From Flavobacteriaceae bacterium HL-DH10 (GTDB lineage: Bacteria > Bacteroidota > Bacteroidia > Flavobacteriales > Flavobacteriaceae), in assembly GCA_031826515.1 (NCBI GenBank), contig CP134536.1:2796501-2860500 (forward strand): DNA of 64,000 bases. Direction: 5' to 3'. Below are positions 31,379 through 40,664 of this stretch, in pieces; the first letter of the stretch is position 1; every line of letters starts with the position of its first letter. Both the position numbers and the translations under genes were made by a program. Below the pieces are notes generated by a model. That model saw nothing but the letters and a program-made list of their open reading frames with translations, was not told where the DNA came from and searched no databases.

Positions 31379-32623
31379 ATGATAGAAGAAAAACACATAG
31401 AAACAAATAACGAAGTCCTTGTGAAGGTAGAAGGACTAAGTAAAAAATTCTGTAAAGACTTAAAAACAAGTCTGTGGTATGGAGTGAAAGATCTAGTTTC
31501 TAATGTTAGAGGTAATAAACAAGACCGGCAGTTACGCGATAAAGAATTTTGGGCAGTAAAAGATATTAATTTCGAGTTACGCCGTGGCGAATGCTTGGGT
31601 TTAATAGGGCATAACGGGGCAGGAAAATCTACCTTACTTAAAATATTAAATGGTTTAATAAACCCAGATGTTGGAAAAGTAACCATAAAAGGGCGTGTGG
31701 GCGCGCTCATAGAGTTAGGTGCAGGGTTTAACCCCATTTTAAGCGGTCGCGAAAACATTTATAACAATGGGGCGGTATTGGGCTTTACCAAAAAGGAAAT
31801 TGACAGTAAAGTAGAAGAGATCATAGATTTTGCCGAAATACGTGAGTTTATAGACATGCCCGTGCAAAACTATAGCTCTGGCATGAAAGTACGCTTGGGC
31901 TTTGCAGTAGCCGCACAAATGGAACCCGATGTATTGATTATTGATGAGGTATTGGCTGTGGGTGATTTAGGATTTAGAGTAAAATGTCTAAATAGAATAG
32001 GTGAGTTATTAAAAAACACAGCAGTTATTTTTGTATCACATTCTATGCCCCAAGTAGCAAGAGTGGCAAATAAAGTGTTATTGATGAGAAATGGAATGTC
32101 TTTAATTTATACAGATGATGTTTCTAAAGGAATACAAGATTATTATTCTGAATTAATGCAAGTTAATAGTGATGGAATAAAGTATGGTAATGGCAAAGTA
32201 GAACTTTTAAATTTTAGTTTGAACGGGGTTGATTATAAAGTTGTCGTTCTAGAAACAAAATTTCAACATCCTTTAACATTGACAGTAAGTTTGCATGTGA
32301 AAGATGAAGTTACAAAATATTTTATTAGTTATGGTTTTATTGATGTTGACACTAAAATTGTTGCCAATGTTTTTTCTAGTATAAATAATGTTGATTTTTC
32401 AGGGAAAGGACAAGTGGAGATAGAAACAACAATACCATCATTATTATTAGGCGCAGGTAATTATACAATATCAATAGCTATAAATCAAATTTCACCTCTT
32501 GGAAATAGAGGAGAGGTTTATTATTATAACAGTAATATAGCCAGCATATTGGTTACAGATGTTTTAACAGCAGTTGCTCCTGTGCAGTTTGTTGGAAAAT
32601 GGTCTGAAAAAGTAATTCTGTAG
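31379..32623 (+). CDS. Wzt-like ABC transporter ATP-binding protein with carbohydrate-binding tail
   Basis: 414 residues. The N-terminal 250 residues are an ABC ATPase of the polysaccharide/teichoic acid export group: Walker A GHNGAGKST (about 77-85), signature YSSGMKVRLGF (about 164) and Walker B VLIIDEVLAVGD (about 185). The C-terminal 150 residues form a beta-rich domain in the Wzt_C position (FQHPLTLTVSLHVKDEV, IASILVTDV), which in O9a-type systems binds the capped end of the glycan to trigger export. The pairing with the permease at 29950 is by order and strand. Confidence 0.93.
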   Translation: MIEEKHIETNNEVLVKVEGLSKKFCKDLKTSLWYGVKDLVSNVRGNKQDRQLRDKEFWAVKDINFELRRGECLGLIGHNGAGKSTLLKILNGLINPDVGKVTIKGRVGALIELGAGFNPILSGRENIYNNGAVLGFTKKEIDSKVEEIIDFAEIREFIDMPVQNYSSGMKVRLGFAVAAQMEPDVLIIDEVLAVGDLGFRVKCLNRIGELLKNTAVIFVSHSMPQVARVANKVLLMRNGMSLIYTDDVSKGIQDYYSELMQVNSDGIKYGNGKVELLNFSLNGVDYKVVVLETKFQHPLTLTVSLHVKDEVTKYFISYGFIDVDTKIVANVFSSINNVDFSGKGQVEIETTIPSLLLGAGNYTISIAINQISPLGNRGEVYYYNSNIASILVTDVLTAVAPVQFVGKWSEKVIL

Positions 32624-32625
32624 AG

Positions 32626-33648
32626 ATGAATATTTTTAAGAAACAAAATAAAACAATCTATATTCATATTGGCACTATGAAAACAGGTACTAGTGCAATA
32701 CAAAAATTTGTGCAAAATAATTTACAATATCTAAAGTCCAAAAACTTATTTTATTCCGAAACCAACATAAAAGCCCAAAATTATTTAGCTTTTTCATTAA
32801 TGAATGAGGTTCCAAGTTATGTGCAGCAAGTATTACCAGAAAAAGCTGAGAGACTATATGGGAAGTTAATAGATGAGATAATTAAATCTAAGCAAGATAG
32901 AATATTAATATCTACAGAAATATACTCATTAATCAGTTGTGACCATTTTTTAGGTTATGAAGTGCCAAAACGATTATTTGAATTTTTTAAAGGGTATGGT
33001 TTTAATTTTAAAATTATACTTTTTTTAAGAAGGCAAGACGAATTTTTATTGTCAATGTATAATCAAATAATAAAGAGGCATAATTTTAATAATCTGTATA
33101 GCAATGATATTATGTCTTATTATGAAGATAATCAAGAAATTTTTGATTATGAGTATTTAATTAATAAATGGAGTAATGTTTTTGGATTAGAAAATATGAT
33201 AATAAAACCATTTAATAAGAAAGATAGTATAGTTGATAGTTTCTTTAAAATATTTAATATCGATACTAGTAAATGTATAGATAACATTGGTGTAAATAAC
33301 AAAAGTTTAGGAAGTAAATCAATAGAATTCATGAGGTTAGCTAATCAGTTTAATATTAATAAGCATGACGGCGGAGCAAATAATACTTTAATTAATTTAA
33401 TTAGAGATGCAATATCTATTGAAGGTGAATTAGAATTAGAGATAAAAGATTCAAGCTTGATTTTATCAAAATATAACAAATTAAATACAAATATCTCTAA
33501 TACTTTTTTTAAAGGGGATACAAGTTGGTTTAATTATCAAGATACGAGTATTATAAATGAAAATAAGAATTTAAAACTTGAAATTGATGATGTTGTAAGC
33601 ATTGCAGTTAATATTTGGAACTATTTTCAAAAAAATAACAATGCATAA
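32626..33648 (+). CDS. Sulfotransferase-like protein
   Basis: 340 residues. The PAPS-binding 5' loop is visible at the N-terminus: YIHIGTMKTGTSAIQKFVQN (13-32). A matching 3'-phosphate segment ILFLRRQDEFLLSMYNQ is near 131-147. It would move sulfate from PAPS to a sugar hydroxyl of the polysaccharide or its precursor. It starts 2 bp after wzt and overlaps the next gene by 8 bp, so it belongs to the locus. It is one of three sulfotransferase-like genes in this cluster. The acceptor sugar is unknown. Confidence 0.78.
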   Translation: MNIFKKQNKTIYIHIGTMKTGTSAIQKFVQNNLQYLKSKNLFYSETNIKAQNYLAFSLMNEVPSYVQQVLPEKAERLYGKLIDEIIKSKQDRILISTEIYSLISCDHFLGYEVPKRLFEFFKGYGFNFKIILFLRRQDEFLLSMYNQIIKRHNFNNLYSNDIMSYYEDNQEIFDYEYLINKWSNVFGLENMIIKPFNKKDSIVDSFFKIFNIDTSKCIDNIGVNNKSLGSKSIEFMRLANQFNINKHDGGANNTLINLIRDAISIEGELELEIKDSSLILSKYNKLNTNISNTFFKGDTSWFNYQDTSIINENKNLKLEIDDVVSIAVNIWNYFQKNNNA

Positions 33649-35137
33649 AAGAATAGCTTTCTCCTGTGTACTTGATTACTCTCCATTAATGGCTACTCAA
33701 GCCTATATTTGGTTGGTTAATTTAATAAGTATTGGTGTTAAACCAGAAACTATTTTTATTCATATAGTTGGTAATGTGCCACAAGAGTTTTTGGAATATC
33801 TAAACACCAAACAAGTAAATATTATTAAAAAAACATCTTTTGATGCAAGAAACAAATATTGTAATAAGTTAGTACAGTTAAAAACCTTTGAGCAATTAGA
33901 TGGTTATGACTATGTGTTTTTAATGGATTGTGATACAGCTGTTGTAAGTTTAGATGGCTTGGTTTTTAAAAAAGACGTGTATGCAAAGGTGGTCGATTTT
34001 CCTAATCCACCTTTAAATATTTTAGAGCGCATATTTTCTGAGCATAATTATTCTGTTAACCAGGCGGTAACTACATTTCCATTAAAAGAAGAACAGCTAA
34101 CAGACTGGAATAATTGTAACGGAGGGCTTTATATTATTTCAAAAACGTTTTTAAAAACTTTAAAGCCAGCATGGGAACGTTATGCACTGTGGTGTATTGA
34201 ACATGCTGATTTATTTGGGGAGAAATATGATAAACATGCCGATCAAGTAGGGTTTACTCTGGCCATGGCTAGTTTAGGTAAAAAGACAACGCATCTTGGG
34301 GTTGAATGGAACTATCCAATTCATGTAAAAACCAATTTGAATGTATCACCTAAAATAATTCACTTTCATGTTGCAATTGATACTCAAATAAAATTAAAAA
34401 AGATAGGGCTATATAATGTTGATAATGTTATAGATATTGTAAATAAAAGAATCTCTAATTCAATCCGCTCTAGCCATTTAAATAGTATTTTTTGGGATTT
34501 CAGATACGCATTTTTTCCAGAGTTAGGCAGTGGTATTGGCTCCAGAGGTTATACTTTATTATATAAAAGAAAGCTTTTAAAAAGTTGTTTTGGTAATAAT
34601 AGTAAAGTCATTTCAGTTTTAGATGTAGGTTGTGGTGATTTAGAGATTATTCATGTATTTGATTTTAAAGAATACTTGGGTTTAGATTTATCGTTGGAAG
34701 CAGTTAAAAAGGGACGAATTAAAAAACCAAATTGGAATTTTGAGTTAATAGGTAGTTCAATATTTGATTTTGATAAAAAGGATATAGTTATTTGTTTAGA
34801 TGTTTTAATTCATCAAAAGAAGTATAAATCTTATTTGGATTTGGTTAACTCAATAGTACAACATACTAATTTGAGATTAATTATAGCAGCATATGACAAT
34901 GAACCGAACTTTATATCTGATATAACCTTTTATCATGAGCCAATCACTGAAACTCTAACACGTGTAGGTGATTTTGAAAGAATTTATAAAGTTGGTGAGT
35001 ATAATAGTACATCTGTCATTATAGCTGATAAGAAAGAATGTGGATTGATGAGAGTCAAACCCGCTAAGTTTTCACAAAATGAAAAAGACAGTTTAATTTA
35101 TAGAATATTAAAAAAAATTAAAAAAGTTATTAAGTGA
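33641..35137 (+). CDS. Fusion protein: glycosyltransferase-like N-terminus and SAM methyltransferase C-terminus
   Basis: 498 residues from ATG 33641 (MHKRIAFSCVLDYSPL); the upstream in-frame ATG at 33602 lies deep within the preceding gene. Residues 1-270 look like a nucleotide-diphospho-sugar transferase with the DxD motif in YDYVFLMDCDTAVVSLDG (about 88-105) and NCNGGLYIISKTFLK, as in GT8-like enzymes. Residues 320-498 are a class I methyltransferase with VLDVGCGDLEIIH (about 326) and YLGLDLSLEAVKKG. One polypeptide might add and then methylate a sugar. Overlaps with both neighbours imply translational coupling. The exact family of the N-terminal half is uncertain. Confidence 0.78.
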   Translation: MHKRIAFSCVLDYSPLMATQAYIWLVNLISIGVKPETIFIHIVGNVPQEFLEYLNTKQVNIIKKTSFDARNKYCNKLVQLKTFEQLDGYDYVFLMDCDTAVVSLDGLVFKKDVYAKVVDFPNPPLNILERIFSEHNYSVNQAVTTFPLKEEQLTDWNNCNGGLYIISKTFLKTLKPAWERYALWCIEHADLFGEKYDKHADQVGFTLAMASLGKKTTHLGVEWNYPIHVKTNLNVSPKIIHFHVAIDTQIKLKKIGLYNVDNVIDIVNKRISNSIRSSHLNSIFWDFRYAFFPELGSGIGSRGYTLLYKRKLLKSCFGNNSKVISVLDVGCGDLEIIHVFDFKEYLGLDLSLEAVKKGRIKKPNWNFELIGSSIFDFDKKDIVICLDVLIHQKKYKSYLDLVNSIVQHTNLRLIIAAYDNEPNFISDITFYHEPITETLTRVGDFERIYKVGEYNSTSVIIADKKECGLMRVKPAKFSQNEKDSLIYRILKKIKKVIK

Positions 35138-35811
35138 TTTCTCATCAACATAAATGTATTTTTATACATATACCTAAAACAGCAGGAACTAGTATAAATT
35201 CTTTTTTTCATCCTGGTGTTAAATTTCATTTTGATAATCCAGATTATGAGCGACTTTTTGGGTGGTGTCCTAAGCGGCAACTGCATATGCAACATGCTAC
35301 ATCAAAACAACTTATAGAAACAGGGTTGGTTACTGAGGAACAATGGACTAGTTATTTTAAATTTGCTTTTGTAAGAAACCCATGGGACAGAGCTTATTCA
35401 GATTACTTATTTATTCAAGATTTTGCAGGAGTAAAAGGAAGTTTTAAAGACTATTTAGATAAAAAAAATGAGTTTCAACGTATCTTAATAAATACTTCGG
35501 GAAGTCATTATTTAGGAGATCATTTGTTAGCACAAACTGAATTTTTTGATGAAGAGAATTATAAATTAGATTTTATAGGAAGATTTGAGAATTTTGATTC
35601 CGATATTCAATTAGTTTTAGACAGACTTTCTATAAACGAAAAGTTTAATGAACATCGAAATAAGAGTTTGCGTGTAAAAAATTATTCCAATTTTTATACA
35701 AATTCTAAAATTAAAATGGTTCAGAATAAATATGCAGAAGACATTTTAAAATTGGAGTATTCTTTTGAAGATAACAGAACTGGATTTAATATACTTAAAC
35801 GATTTTTATAA
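35134..35811 (+). CDS. Sulfotransferase family protein
   Basis: 225 residues from a GTG start that overlaps the previous stop (GTGA). The 5'-phosphosulfate loop FIHIPKTAGTSIN (10-22) and the 3'-phosphate motif FAFVRNPWDRAYSDY (about 77-91) are textbook features of the Sulfotransfer_2 carbohydrate group. The product would sulfate the exported glycan from PAPS. It is small but looks complete, ending NILKRFL. PAPS-synthesis genes are not in the window. Confidence 0.88.
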   Translation: MISHQHKCIFIHIPKTAGTSINSFFHPGVKFHFDNPDYERLFGWCPKRQLHMQHATSKQLIETGLVTEEQWTSYFKFAFVRNPWDRAYSDYLFIQDFAGVKGSFKDYLDKKNEFQRILINTSGSHYLGDHLLAQTEFFDEENYKLDFIGRFENFDSDIQLVLDRLSINEKFNEHRNKSLRVKNYSNFYTNSKIKMVQNKYAEDILKLEYSFEDNRTGFNILKRFL

Positions 35812-35814
35812 AAC

Positions 35815-36591
35815 TTGAATAAAATTAAAAAATATATAAAGCAAAAAATAAGAACTATATACGAAAAACGTATAGGGTCCTTTTATTTTAAACAAAAAGG
35901 GGTTTGTCCTTGCTGTGAGTATGAAGTTTTATTTGTTGCTAATAACCCTTGGTTACGTGATCATTTTAAGTGTAGTAATTGTGGTTGCATTCCTAGAGAA
36001 CGCGCTTTAATGCTTACCATAAAAAATCAGTATCCAAATTGGATGGCTTTGAAAATACACGAGTCGTCTCCAGGAAACCGAGGACATAGTGTTAATTTAA
36101 AAAAGCAATGCAAGAATTATATTTCTTCTCAATTTTATGCAAATGAACCATTTGGAACCATTGTTAATGGTTTTAGAAATGAAGATTTAGAAAATCAAAC
36201 CTTCGAGGATAATTCATTTGATTTGGTAATAACCTCGGATGTTATGGAGCATATCTATGAACCTGAAAAAGCATTTAAGGAAATTAACCGTACATTAAAA
36301 GTTGGAGGTGCACATATTTTTTCGGTACCCATAATAAATAAACATAAACCTACGCAACGTTGGGCTAAAAAAGGGAAAGATGGAGAACCCGTGTTTTTAT
36401 TCGAGCCTGAATGGCATGGAAACCCTGTAGATAGTAAAGGGTCGCCTGTAACCATGCATTGGGGCTATGATATTAAAGATTTTATTGAAAAAAGCACAGG
36501 TGCTCATTGTGAAATTATTTATATTGACGACTTAAATTATGGTATTCGAGCTGAATACATTGAAATAGTTGTTGCTAGAAAAATAAAATAA
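35815..36591 (+). CDS. SAM-dependent methyltransferase with N-terminal zinc ribbon
   Basis: 258 residues from a TTG start 3 bp after the sulfotransferase stop. The N-terminal cysteines CPCCEYEVLF and CSNCGCIPRERAL (about 31-67) suggest a zinc ribbon. The methyltransferase domain follows, with FEDNSFDLVITSDVMEHIYE and AFKEINRTLKVGGAHIFSVP as motifs around 125-170. Motif I is degenerate (IHESSPGNRG). This is a common type in polysaccharide loci, probably O-methylating a sugar. It shares one base with the next gene (AATAATG). Confidence 0.83.
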   Translation: MNKIKKYIKQKIRTIYEKRIGSFYFKQKGVCPCCEYEVLFVANNPWLRDHFKCSNCGCIPRERALMLTIKNQYPNWMALKIHESSPGNRGHSVNLKKQCKNYISSQFYANEPFGTIVNGFRNEDLENQTFEDNSFDLVITSDVMEHIYEPEKAFKEINRTLKVGGAHIFSVPIINKHKPTQRWAKKGKDGEPVFLFEPEWHGNPVDSKGSPVTMHWGYDIKDFIEKSTGAHCEIIYIDDLNYGIRAEYIEIVVARKIK

Positions 36592-37670
36592 TGCAAAAAT
36601 TAAAACCCATAGCCTTTGTTTTACCACAATTTCACCCCATACCAGAAAATGATGCATGGTGGGGTAAAGGGTTTACCGAGTGGACCAATGTAACTAAGGC
36701 CAAGCCTTTGTTTAAAGGACATTATCAGCCCCATTTGCCAACAGATTTAGGTTTTTATGATTTGCGTTTACCAGAGGCAAGACTAGCTCAGGCCAATTTA
36801 GCTAAAGTTTATGGTATAGAGGGTTTTTGCTATTATCATTATTGGTTTAATGGCAAGCGCTTGTTAAACCAGCCTATTGATGGGATGCTAAAGCAAAAGG
36901 ATTTAGATATGCCCTTTATGCTCTGTTGGGCTAACGAAAATTGGACACGCCGTTGGGATGGTAAAGATGATGATGTTCTAATACAGCAAAATTATAGTTT
37001 TGAAGATGATGCCAACCATATGCGCTGGTTGTGCCAAGAAGTGTTTTCTGATAGCCGATATATTAAGGTAGATGGAAAACCTGTTTTTGTAATTTATCGA
37101 GATAATTTATTTCCCGATTTAAAAAAAACAGCGGCTATTTGGCGTAAAATAGCTATTGAAGAGTTTAATTTTCCAGATTTATATTTATGTCTTACAGAAA
37201 GTTTTTATGGTGAGGCGAATCCTGAGTCTTTAGGTTTTGATGCAGCCATAGAGTTTTCGCCACTTGCTGTTATAAAGAATAAACAGCCAAAACCCTCAAA
37301 AAAGCATTTTTTGAAGTTGTTTAATATTCAACCTAAATCATTAGAAATTGATTTTAGGGACTTTGAAAAAGGTGTTAAAAACTGTATAGAAAGACCAATA
37401 CCTGGTTATAAATTATTTAGGAGCGTTACTCCTTCTTGGGATAATACGGCACGTAAAAAAAAGGACTGGATCGTAGCAAAAGGGAGTAGCCCTGACTTAT
37501 ATTATAAATGGTTGCTGCACATAGTAAAATATTTTAAGCCTTATTCTAAAGATGAAAATTTTGTATTTATCAATGCTATGAACGAATGGGCAGAAGGAAA
37601 TCATTTAGAACCCTGTATAAAGTATGGTACAAGGTATTTAGAAGCCACTAAAAAAGCCTTGGAATCGTGA
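36591..37670 (+). CDS. WbsX-like glycan biosynthesis protein (GH99-like domain)
   Basis: 359 residues. KPIAFVLPQFHPIPENDAWW, GKGFTEWTNVTKAKPLFKGH and YYHYWFNGKRLLNQP are the signature strings of the WbsX family (GT99-related / GH99-like TIM-barrel), found in O-antigen and capsule loci. The tail has FINAMNEWAEGNHLEPC. WbsX proteins are regarded as glycosyltransferases or glycan-modifying enzymes on the basis of context, and the reaction is not firmly known to me. It overlaps the downstream GT2 gene by 4 bp. Confidence 0.9.
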   Translation: MQKLKPIAFVLPQFHPIPENDAWWGKGFTEWTNVTKAKPLFKGHYQPHLPTDLGFYDLRLPEARLAQANLAKVYGIEGFCYYHYWFNGKRLLNQPIDGMLKQKDLDMPFMLCWANENWTRRWDGKDDDVLIQQNYSFEDDANHMRWLCQEVFSDSRYIKVDGKPVFVIYRDNLFPDLKKTAAIWRKIAIEEFNFPDLYLCLTESFYGEANPESLGFDAAIEFSPLAVIKNKQPKPSKKHFLKLFNIQPKSLEIDFRDFEKGVKNCIERPIPGYKLFRSVTPSWDNTARKKKDWIVAKGSSPDLYYKWLLHIVKYFKPYSKDENFVFINAMNEWAEGNHLEPCIKYGTRYLEATKKALES

Positions 37671-38578
37671 ACCCCAAAGTCTCAATAATTATTCCCAATT
37701 ATAACCATGCATTGTTTTTGCAAGAACGGTTAGATTCTGTTTTTAATCAAACCTTTCAGGATTTTGAGGTCATTTTATTGGATGATGCTTCTACTGATGG
37801 TAGTGTGGATTTATTAAATCAATATAAAGACCATCCAAAAGTATCGCATGTTGTAATGAACAACGAGAATTCGGGTAGTCCGTTTAAGCAATGGCAAAGG
37901 GGGATTGAACTAGCCAAAGGCGATTATATATGGATAGCAGAGAGTGACGATTATTGCGAGCTTAATTTTTTGGAAAGCTTATTGCTATTTTTAAAAGATG
38001 AAGAAACAGTGTTAGCCTATTGTGCAACGAAGCATTTTGATGAAATACAAAAAAGTGTTTATCTGGACAAGTGGGCTTCTCAGCTAGATAAAGTTCGTTG
38101 GCAATCAAATTACACTAATATCGGTTGTTTAGAGATTAAATATTATTTTCGATATAGAAATATTATTCCTAATGCCAGTGCAGTTTTGTTTAAAAGAACC
38201 GCTATATTAAGAGTAGAACTTCCTCTTGAAATGAAGTTTTGCGGAGACTGGTTGATTTGGCTTAAATTGTTACAATATGGGGATATAGCTTATTGCTGTT
38301 TACCATTAAATTATTTTAGAAAGCATGAAAAAACAACTAGAGTTTTTAAAGGGTTTGTTGTTGAGAATCAAAGATTTAATGAGTATAAATTTATAGTAAA
38401 ACAGTATAGTAGTTTTATAGATCGAGTTATAAATCTGGGTAAATACAAATGGATTGTTTTAGAATGTTACTTAAAAAGAAAAACGGTAGGTAAGTTTCCG
38501 AATTTCAAACTTAAATTACCCATCGAATTTCAAATAGCTTATGTTTTATTAATTTTAGGTAATAAAATAAATAAATGA
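37667..38578 (+). CDS. Glycosyltransferase family 2 protein
   Basis: 303 residues from a GTG start (GTGA overlap with the WbsX stop). GT-A fold: VSIIIPNYNHALFLQERLDS, LLDDASTDGS and the donor-binding acid pair in DYIWIAESDDYCELNFLE (about 86-103), as in bacterial GT2 enzymes of O-antigen synthesis. A lysine/arginine-rich tail may touch the membrane. Coupled by 4-bp overlaps on both sides. Donor and linkage unknown. Confidence 0.88.
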   Translation: MNPKVSIIIPNYNHALFLQERLDSVFNQTFQDFEVILLDDASTDGSVDLLNQYKDHPKVSHVVMNNENSGSPFKQWQRGIELAKGDYIWIAESDDYCELNFLESLLLFLKDEETVLAYCATKHFDEIQKSVYLDKWASQLDKVRWQSNYTNIGCLEIKYYFRYRNIIPNASAVLFKRTAILRVELPLEMKFCGDWLIWLKLLQYGDIAYCCLPLNYFRKHEKTTRVFKGFVVENQRFNEYKFIVKQYSSFIDRVINLGKYKWIVLECYLKRKTVGKFPNFKLKLPIEFQIAYVLLILGNKINK

Positions 38579-39576
38579 AAAATATTATCTGCACAATTAT
38601 TACTGCTAATTATGTACATTATGCACTTGCTCTTCACGATTCTTTTTTAAGATTTGATTCAGAAACCGAATATTGTATATTTATAAGTAGTGGAGAAATA
38701 GATAAAACACTCAAAGAAATAGTTTTATCACGTGGGATATTAATTTATTATACCAAAGATTTTAGAGGAAATAATTTAGCGCAAGAACTAGAGGAGAAGT
38801 ATTCTGTAACAAATCAGGACGCATATAGATGGGGTATGAAGTCGATTTTAATACTTAAACTTTTAGAAAAGGGGTATAATAAAGTAATTTATGTAGATTG
38901 TGATATTTGTTTTTTTAATAGATTCGATTTTCTATGGGATGAATTAGAATTAAATAATATATTATTATCTCCCCATTGGCGTTGTTCGAATCCAAAGATA
39001 GATTTGAAAAACTTCAGGCATAATTTTTTAGATGGGATATTTAATGGGGGGTTTATTGGGGCAACAAAAGGTGGTACTGCAGCACTTACTTATTGGGCAG
39101 AATTATGCCTTCATAATTGTGAGGTAAACAGAGATGCTGGATATTATGTAGATCAACGCTATTTAGATATTTTGCCAACTCGATTTGATAATGTAGGACA
39201 TATAACCCATAAAGGTTGTAATGTTGCGAATTGGAATATAGTTGATTGTAAGCGTGTTCTTCAGAAAGATGGCAACGTTTTAATTAATAACTCTGAGGCT
39301 ATAATTTTTATTCATTTTACAAACAGTTTGTTCAAAGGAGCCTATGTTTGGAATGACGACACTTTATTGATACCATATATAGAGCTATACCGTGATATTG
39401 TTTTAAAATATCACAATAAAGACATTATTCAAGATTTTTTTGAAAATGGTATTAAAATACAATCGAGAAAAGAGCAAGAAATTTTTGTTAAAAAGAAGCA
39501 TACCCTTTTGCTTAAAATGAAGAAGATGATGTATAATAAGTTAAAACAAATAAAGCATAAATTATTTTTACTTTGA
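38575..39576 (+). CDS. Glycosyltransferase family 8-like protein
   Basis: 333 residues. MKNIICTIITANYVHYALAL, then NKVIYVDCDICFFNRFDFLW with the DxD motif near 107-115, and FNGGFIGATKGGTAALTYW with DQRYLDILP, the layout of GT8-type enzymes that transfer galactose or glucose from UDP sugars with retention. The last 50 residues are very basic. ATGA overlap upstream and 4-bp overlap downstream. The family call is by motif and the donor is not known. Confidence 0.8.
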   Translation: MKNIICTIITANYVHYALALHDSFLRFDSETEYCIFISSGEIDKTLKEIVLSRGILIYYTKDFRGNNLAQELEEKYSVTNQDAYRWGMKSILILKLLEKGYNKVIYVDCDICFFNRFDFLWDELELNNILLSPHWRCSNPKIDLKNFRHNFLDGIFNGGFIGATKGGTAALTYWAELCLHNCEVNRDAGYYVDQRYLDILPTRFDNVGHITHKGCNVANWNIVDCKRVLQKDGNVLINNSEAIIFIHFTNSLFKGAYVWNDDTLLIPYIELYRDIVLKYHNKDIIQDFFENGIKIQSRKEQEIFVKKKHTLLLKMKKMMYNKLKQIKHKLFLL

Positions 39577-40664
39577 ACATCGCTATTTTTACTCCCAACC
39601 AAAATCCGTATTCTGAAACCTTTATTCAGGCGCATAAAAACCATTTAAAAGGTACTGTATTTTACTATTACGGTAGGGATGCCCATATACAACTTGAAGG
39701 GCAACAGCGGTTAATGCCTTTATATCGTTATAAGTTTTTAAGGGTATATGCAAAGCTTTTTAGAAAGCCCAGCAGCTATTTATGGCAACAACGCGTGTTG
39801 TATAGTTTAAAGGCAAACAATATTGAAACGGTGTTGGTTGAATATGGTACCCATGCCTATCATTTAAAAGACATACTCAATACTTCGGGATTGCCTGTAG
39901 CGGTGCACTTTCATGGCTATGATGCCAGTATTCGGGCAGTTATACAAAAGTGTGAAAATTATAAAGAAGTCTTTGCTATTACTAAAAAGATTATCGTTGT
40001 TTCAAAAGTAATGGCGCATAGGTTGTTAGAGTTGGGGTGTCCAAAGGATAAACTTGTTTATAATGTATATGGGCCAAACCCCGATTTTGAAACGGTAGTG
40101 CCTACGTTTACTAAAAAACAATTCGTTGCCATTGGGCGGTTTACCGATAAGAAAGCCCCATATTATACCATTATGGCTTTTAAACAGGTGTTGGAAACGC
40201 ATCCTGATGCCCGTTTGTTAATGGCTGGAGACGGTGCGTTGCTAAACATGTGTAAAAATTTGGTAAAGGAGTATCAAATTGCGGAACATGTCCACTTTTT
40301 GGGCGTGGTGACACCAGAGCAGTACCGTGGTTTATTGGCGGAATCGTTGGCTTTTGTGCAGCATTCCATAACCGCTGATACGGGCGATATGGAAGGCACG
40401 CCTTTAGCGGTGTTAGAGGCTAGTACAGCGGGATTGCCTGTTATTTCAACTATTCATGCAGGTATTCCTGATGTGATTGTGCATGGCGAAACCGGTTTGC
40501 TTTGTGATGAGCATGATGTGGAGGCTATGGGTAAACATATGATGATGTTTTTGGATGATTTGGAATTAGCAAAATCTATGGGAGCTAAAGGGAAACAGCA
40601 TATTAAGGCGCATTTTAGTTTGCAAAGGCATATAGATAGTTTGCAGGATACCTTGTTATGTTGA
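39573..40664 (+). CDS. Glycosyltransferase family 4 protein
   Basis: 363 residues from a TTG start inside the end of the previous gene. GT-B fold: the acceptor-side start MNIAIFTPNQNPYSETFIQA, then FVAIGRFTDKKAPYYTIMAF opening the donor domain and the family 4 E-x7-E signature EGTPLAVLEASTAGLPVIS (about 278-296). It looks like the colanic-acid WcaL/AmsK type, which starts with the same NPYSETFI string. Last gene of a run joined by overlaps; a 267-bp repeat-filled gap follows. Confidence 0.9.
   Translation: MNIAIFTPNQNPYSETFIQAHKNHLKGTVFYYYGRDAHIQLEGQQRLMPLYRYKFLRVYAKLFRKPSSYLWQQRVLYSLKANNIETVLVEYGTHAYHLKDILNTSGLPVAVHFHGYDASIRAVIQKCENYKEVFAITKKIIVVSKVMAHRLLELGCPKDKLVYNVYGPNPDFETVVPTFTKKQFVAIGRFTDKKAPYYTIMAFKQVLETHPDARLLMAGDGALLNMCKNLVKEYQIAEHVHFLGVVTPEQYRGLLAESLAFVQHSITADTGDMEGTPLAVLEASTAGLPVISTIHAGIPDVIVHGETGLLCDEHDVEAMGKHMMMFLDDLELAKSMGAKGKQHIKAHFSLQRHIDSLQDTLLC

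Noticed and set aside
33602-33640. Upstream ATG for the GT-methyltransferase fusion gene
   Set aside because: It lies well inside the preceding sulfotransferase-like gene, and MHKRIAFSC at 33641 is the natural start.
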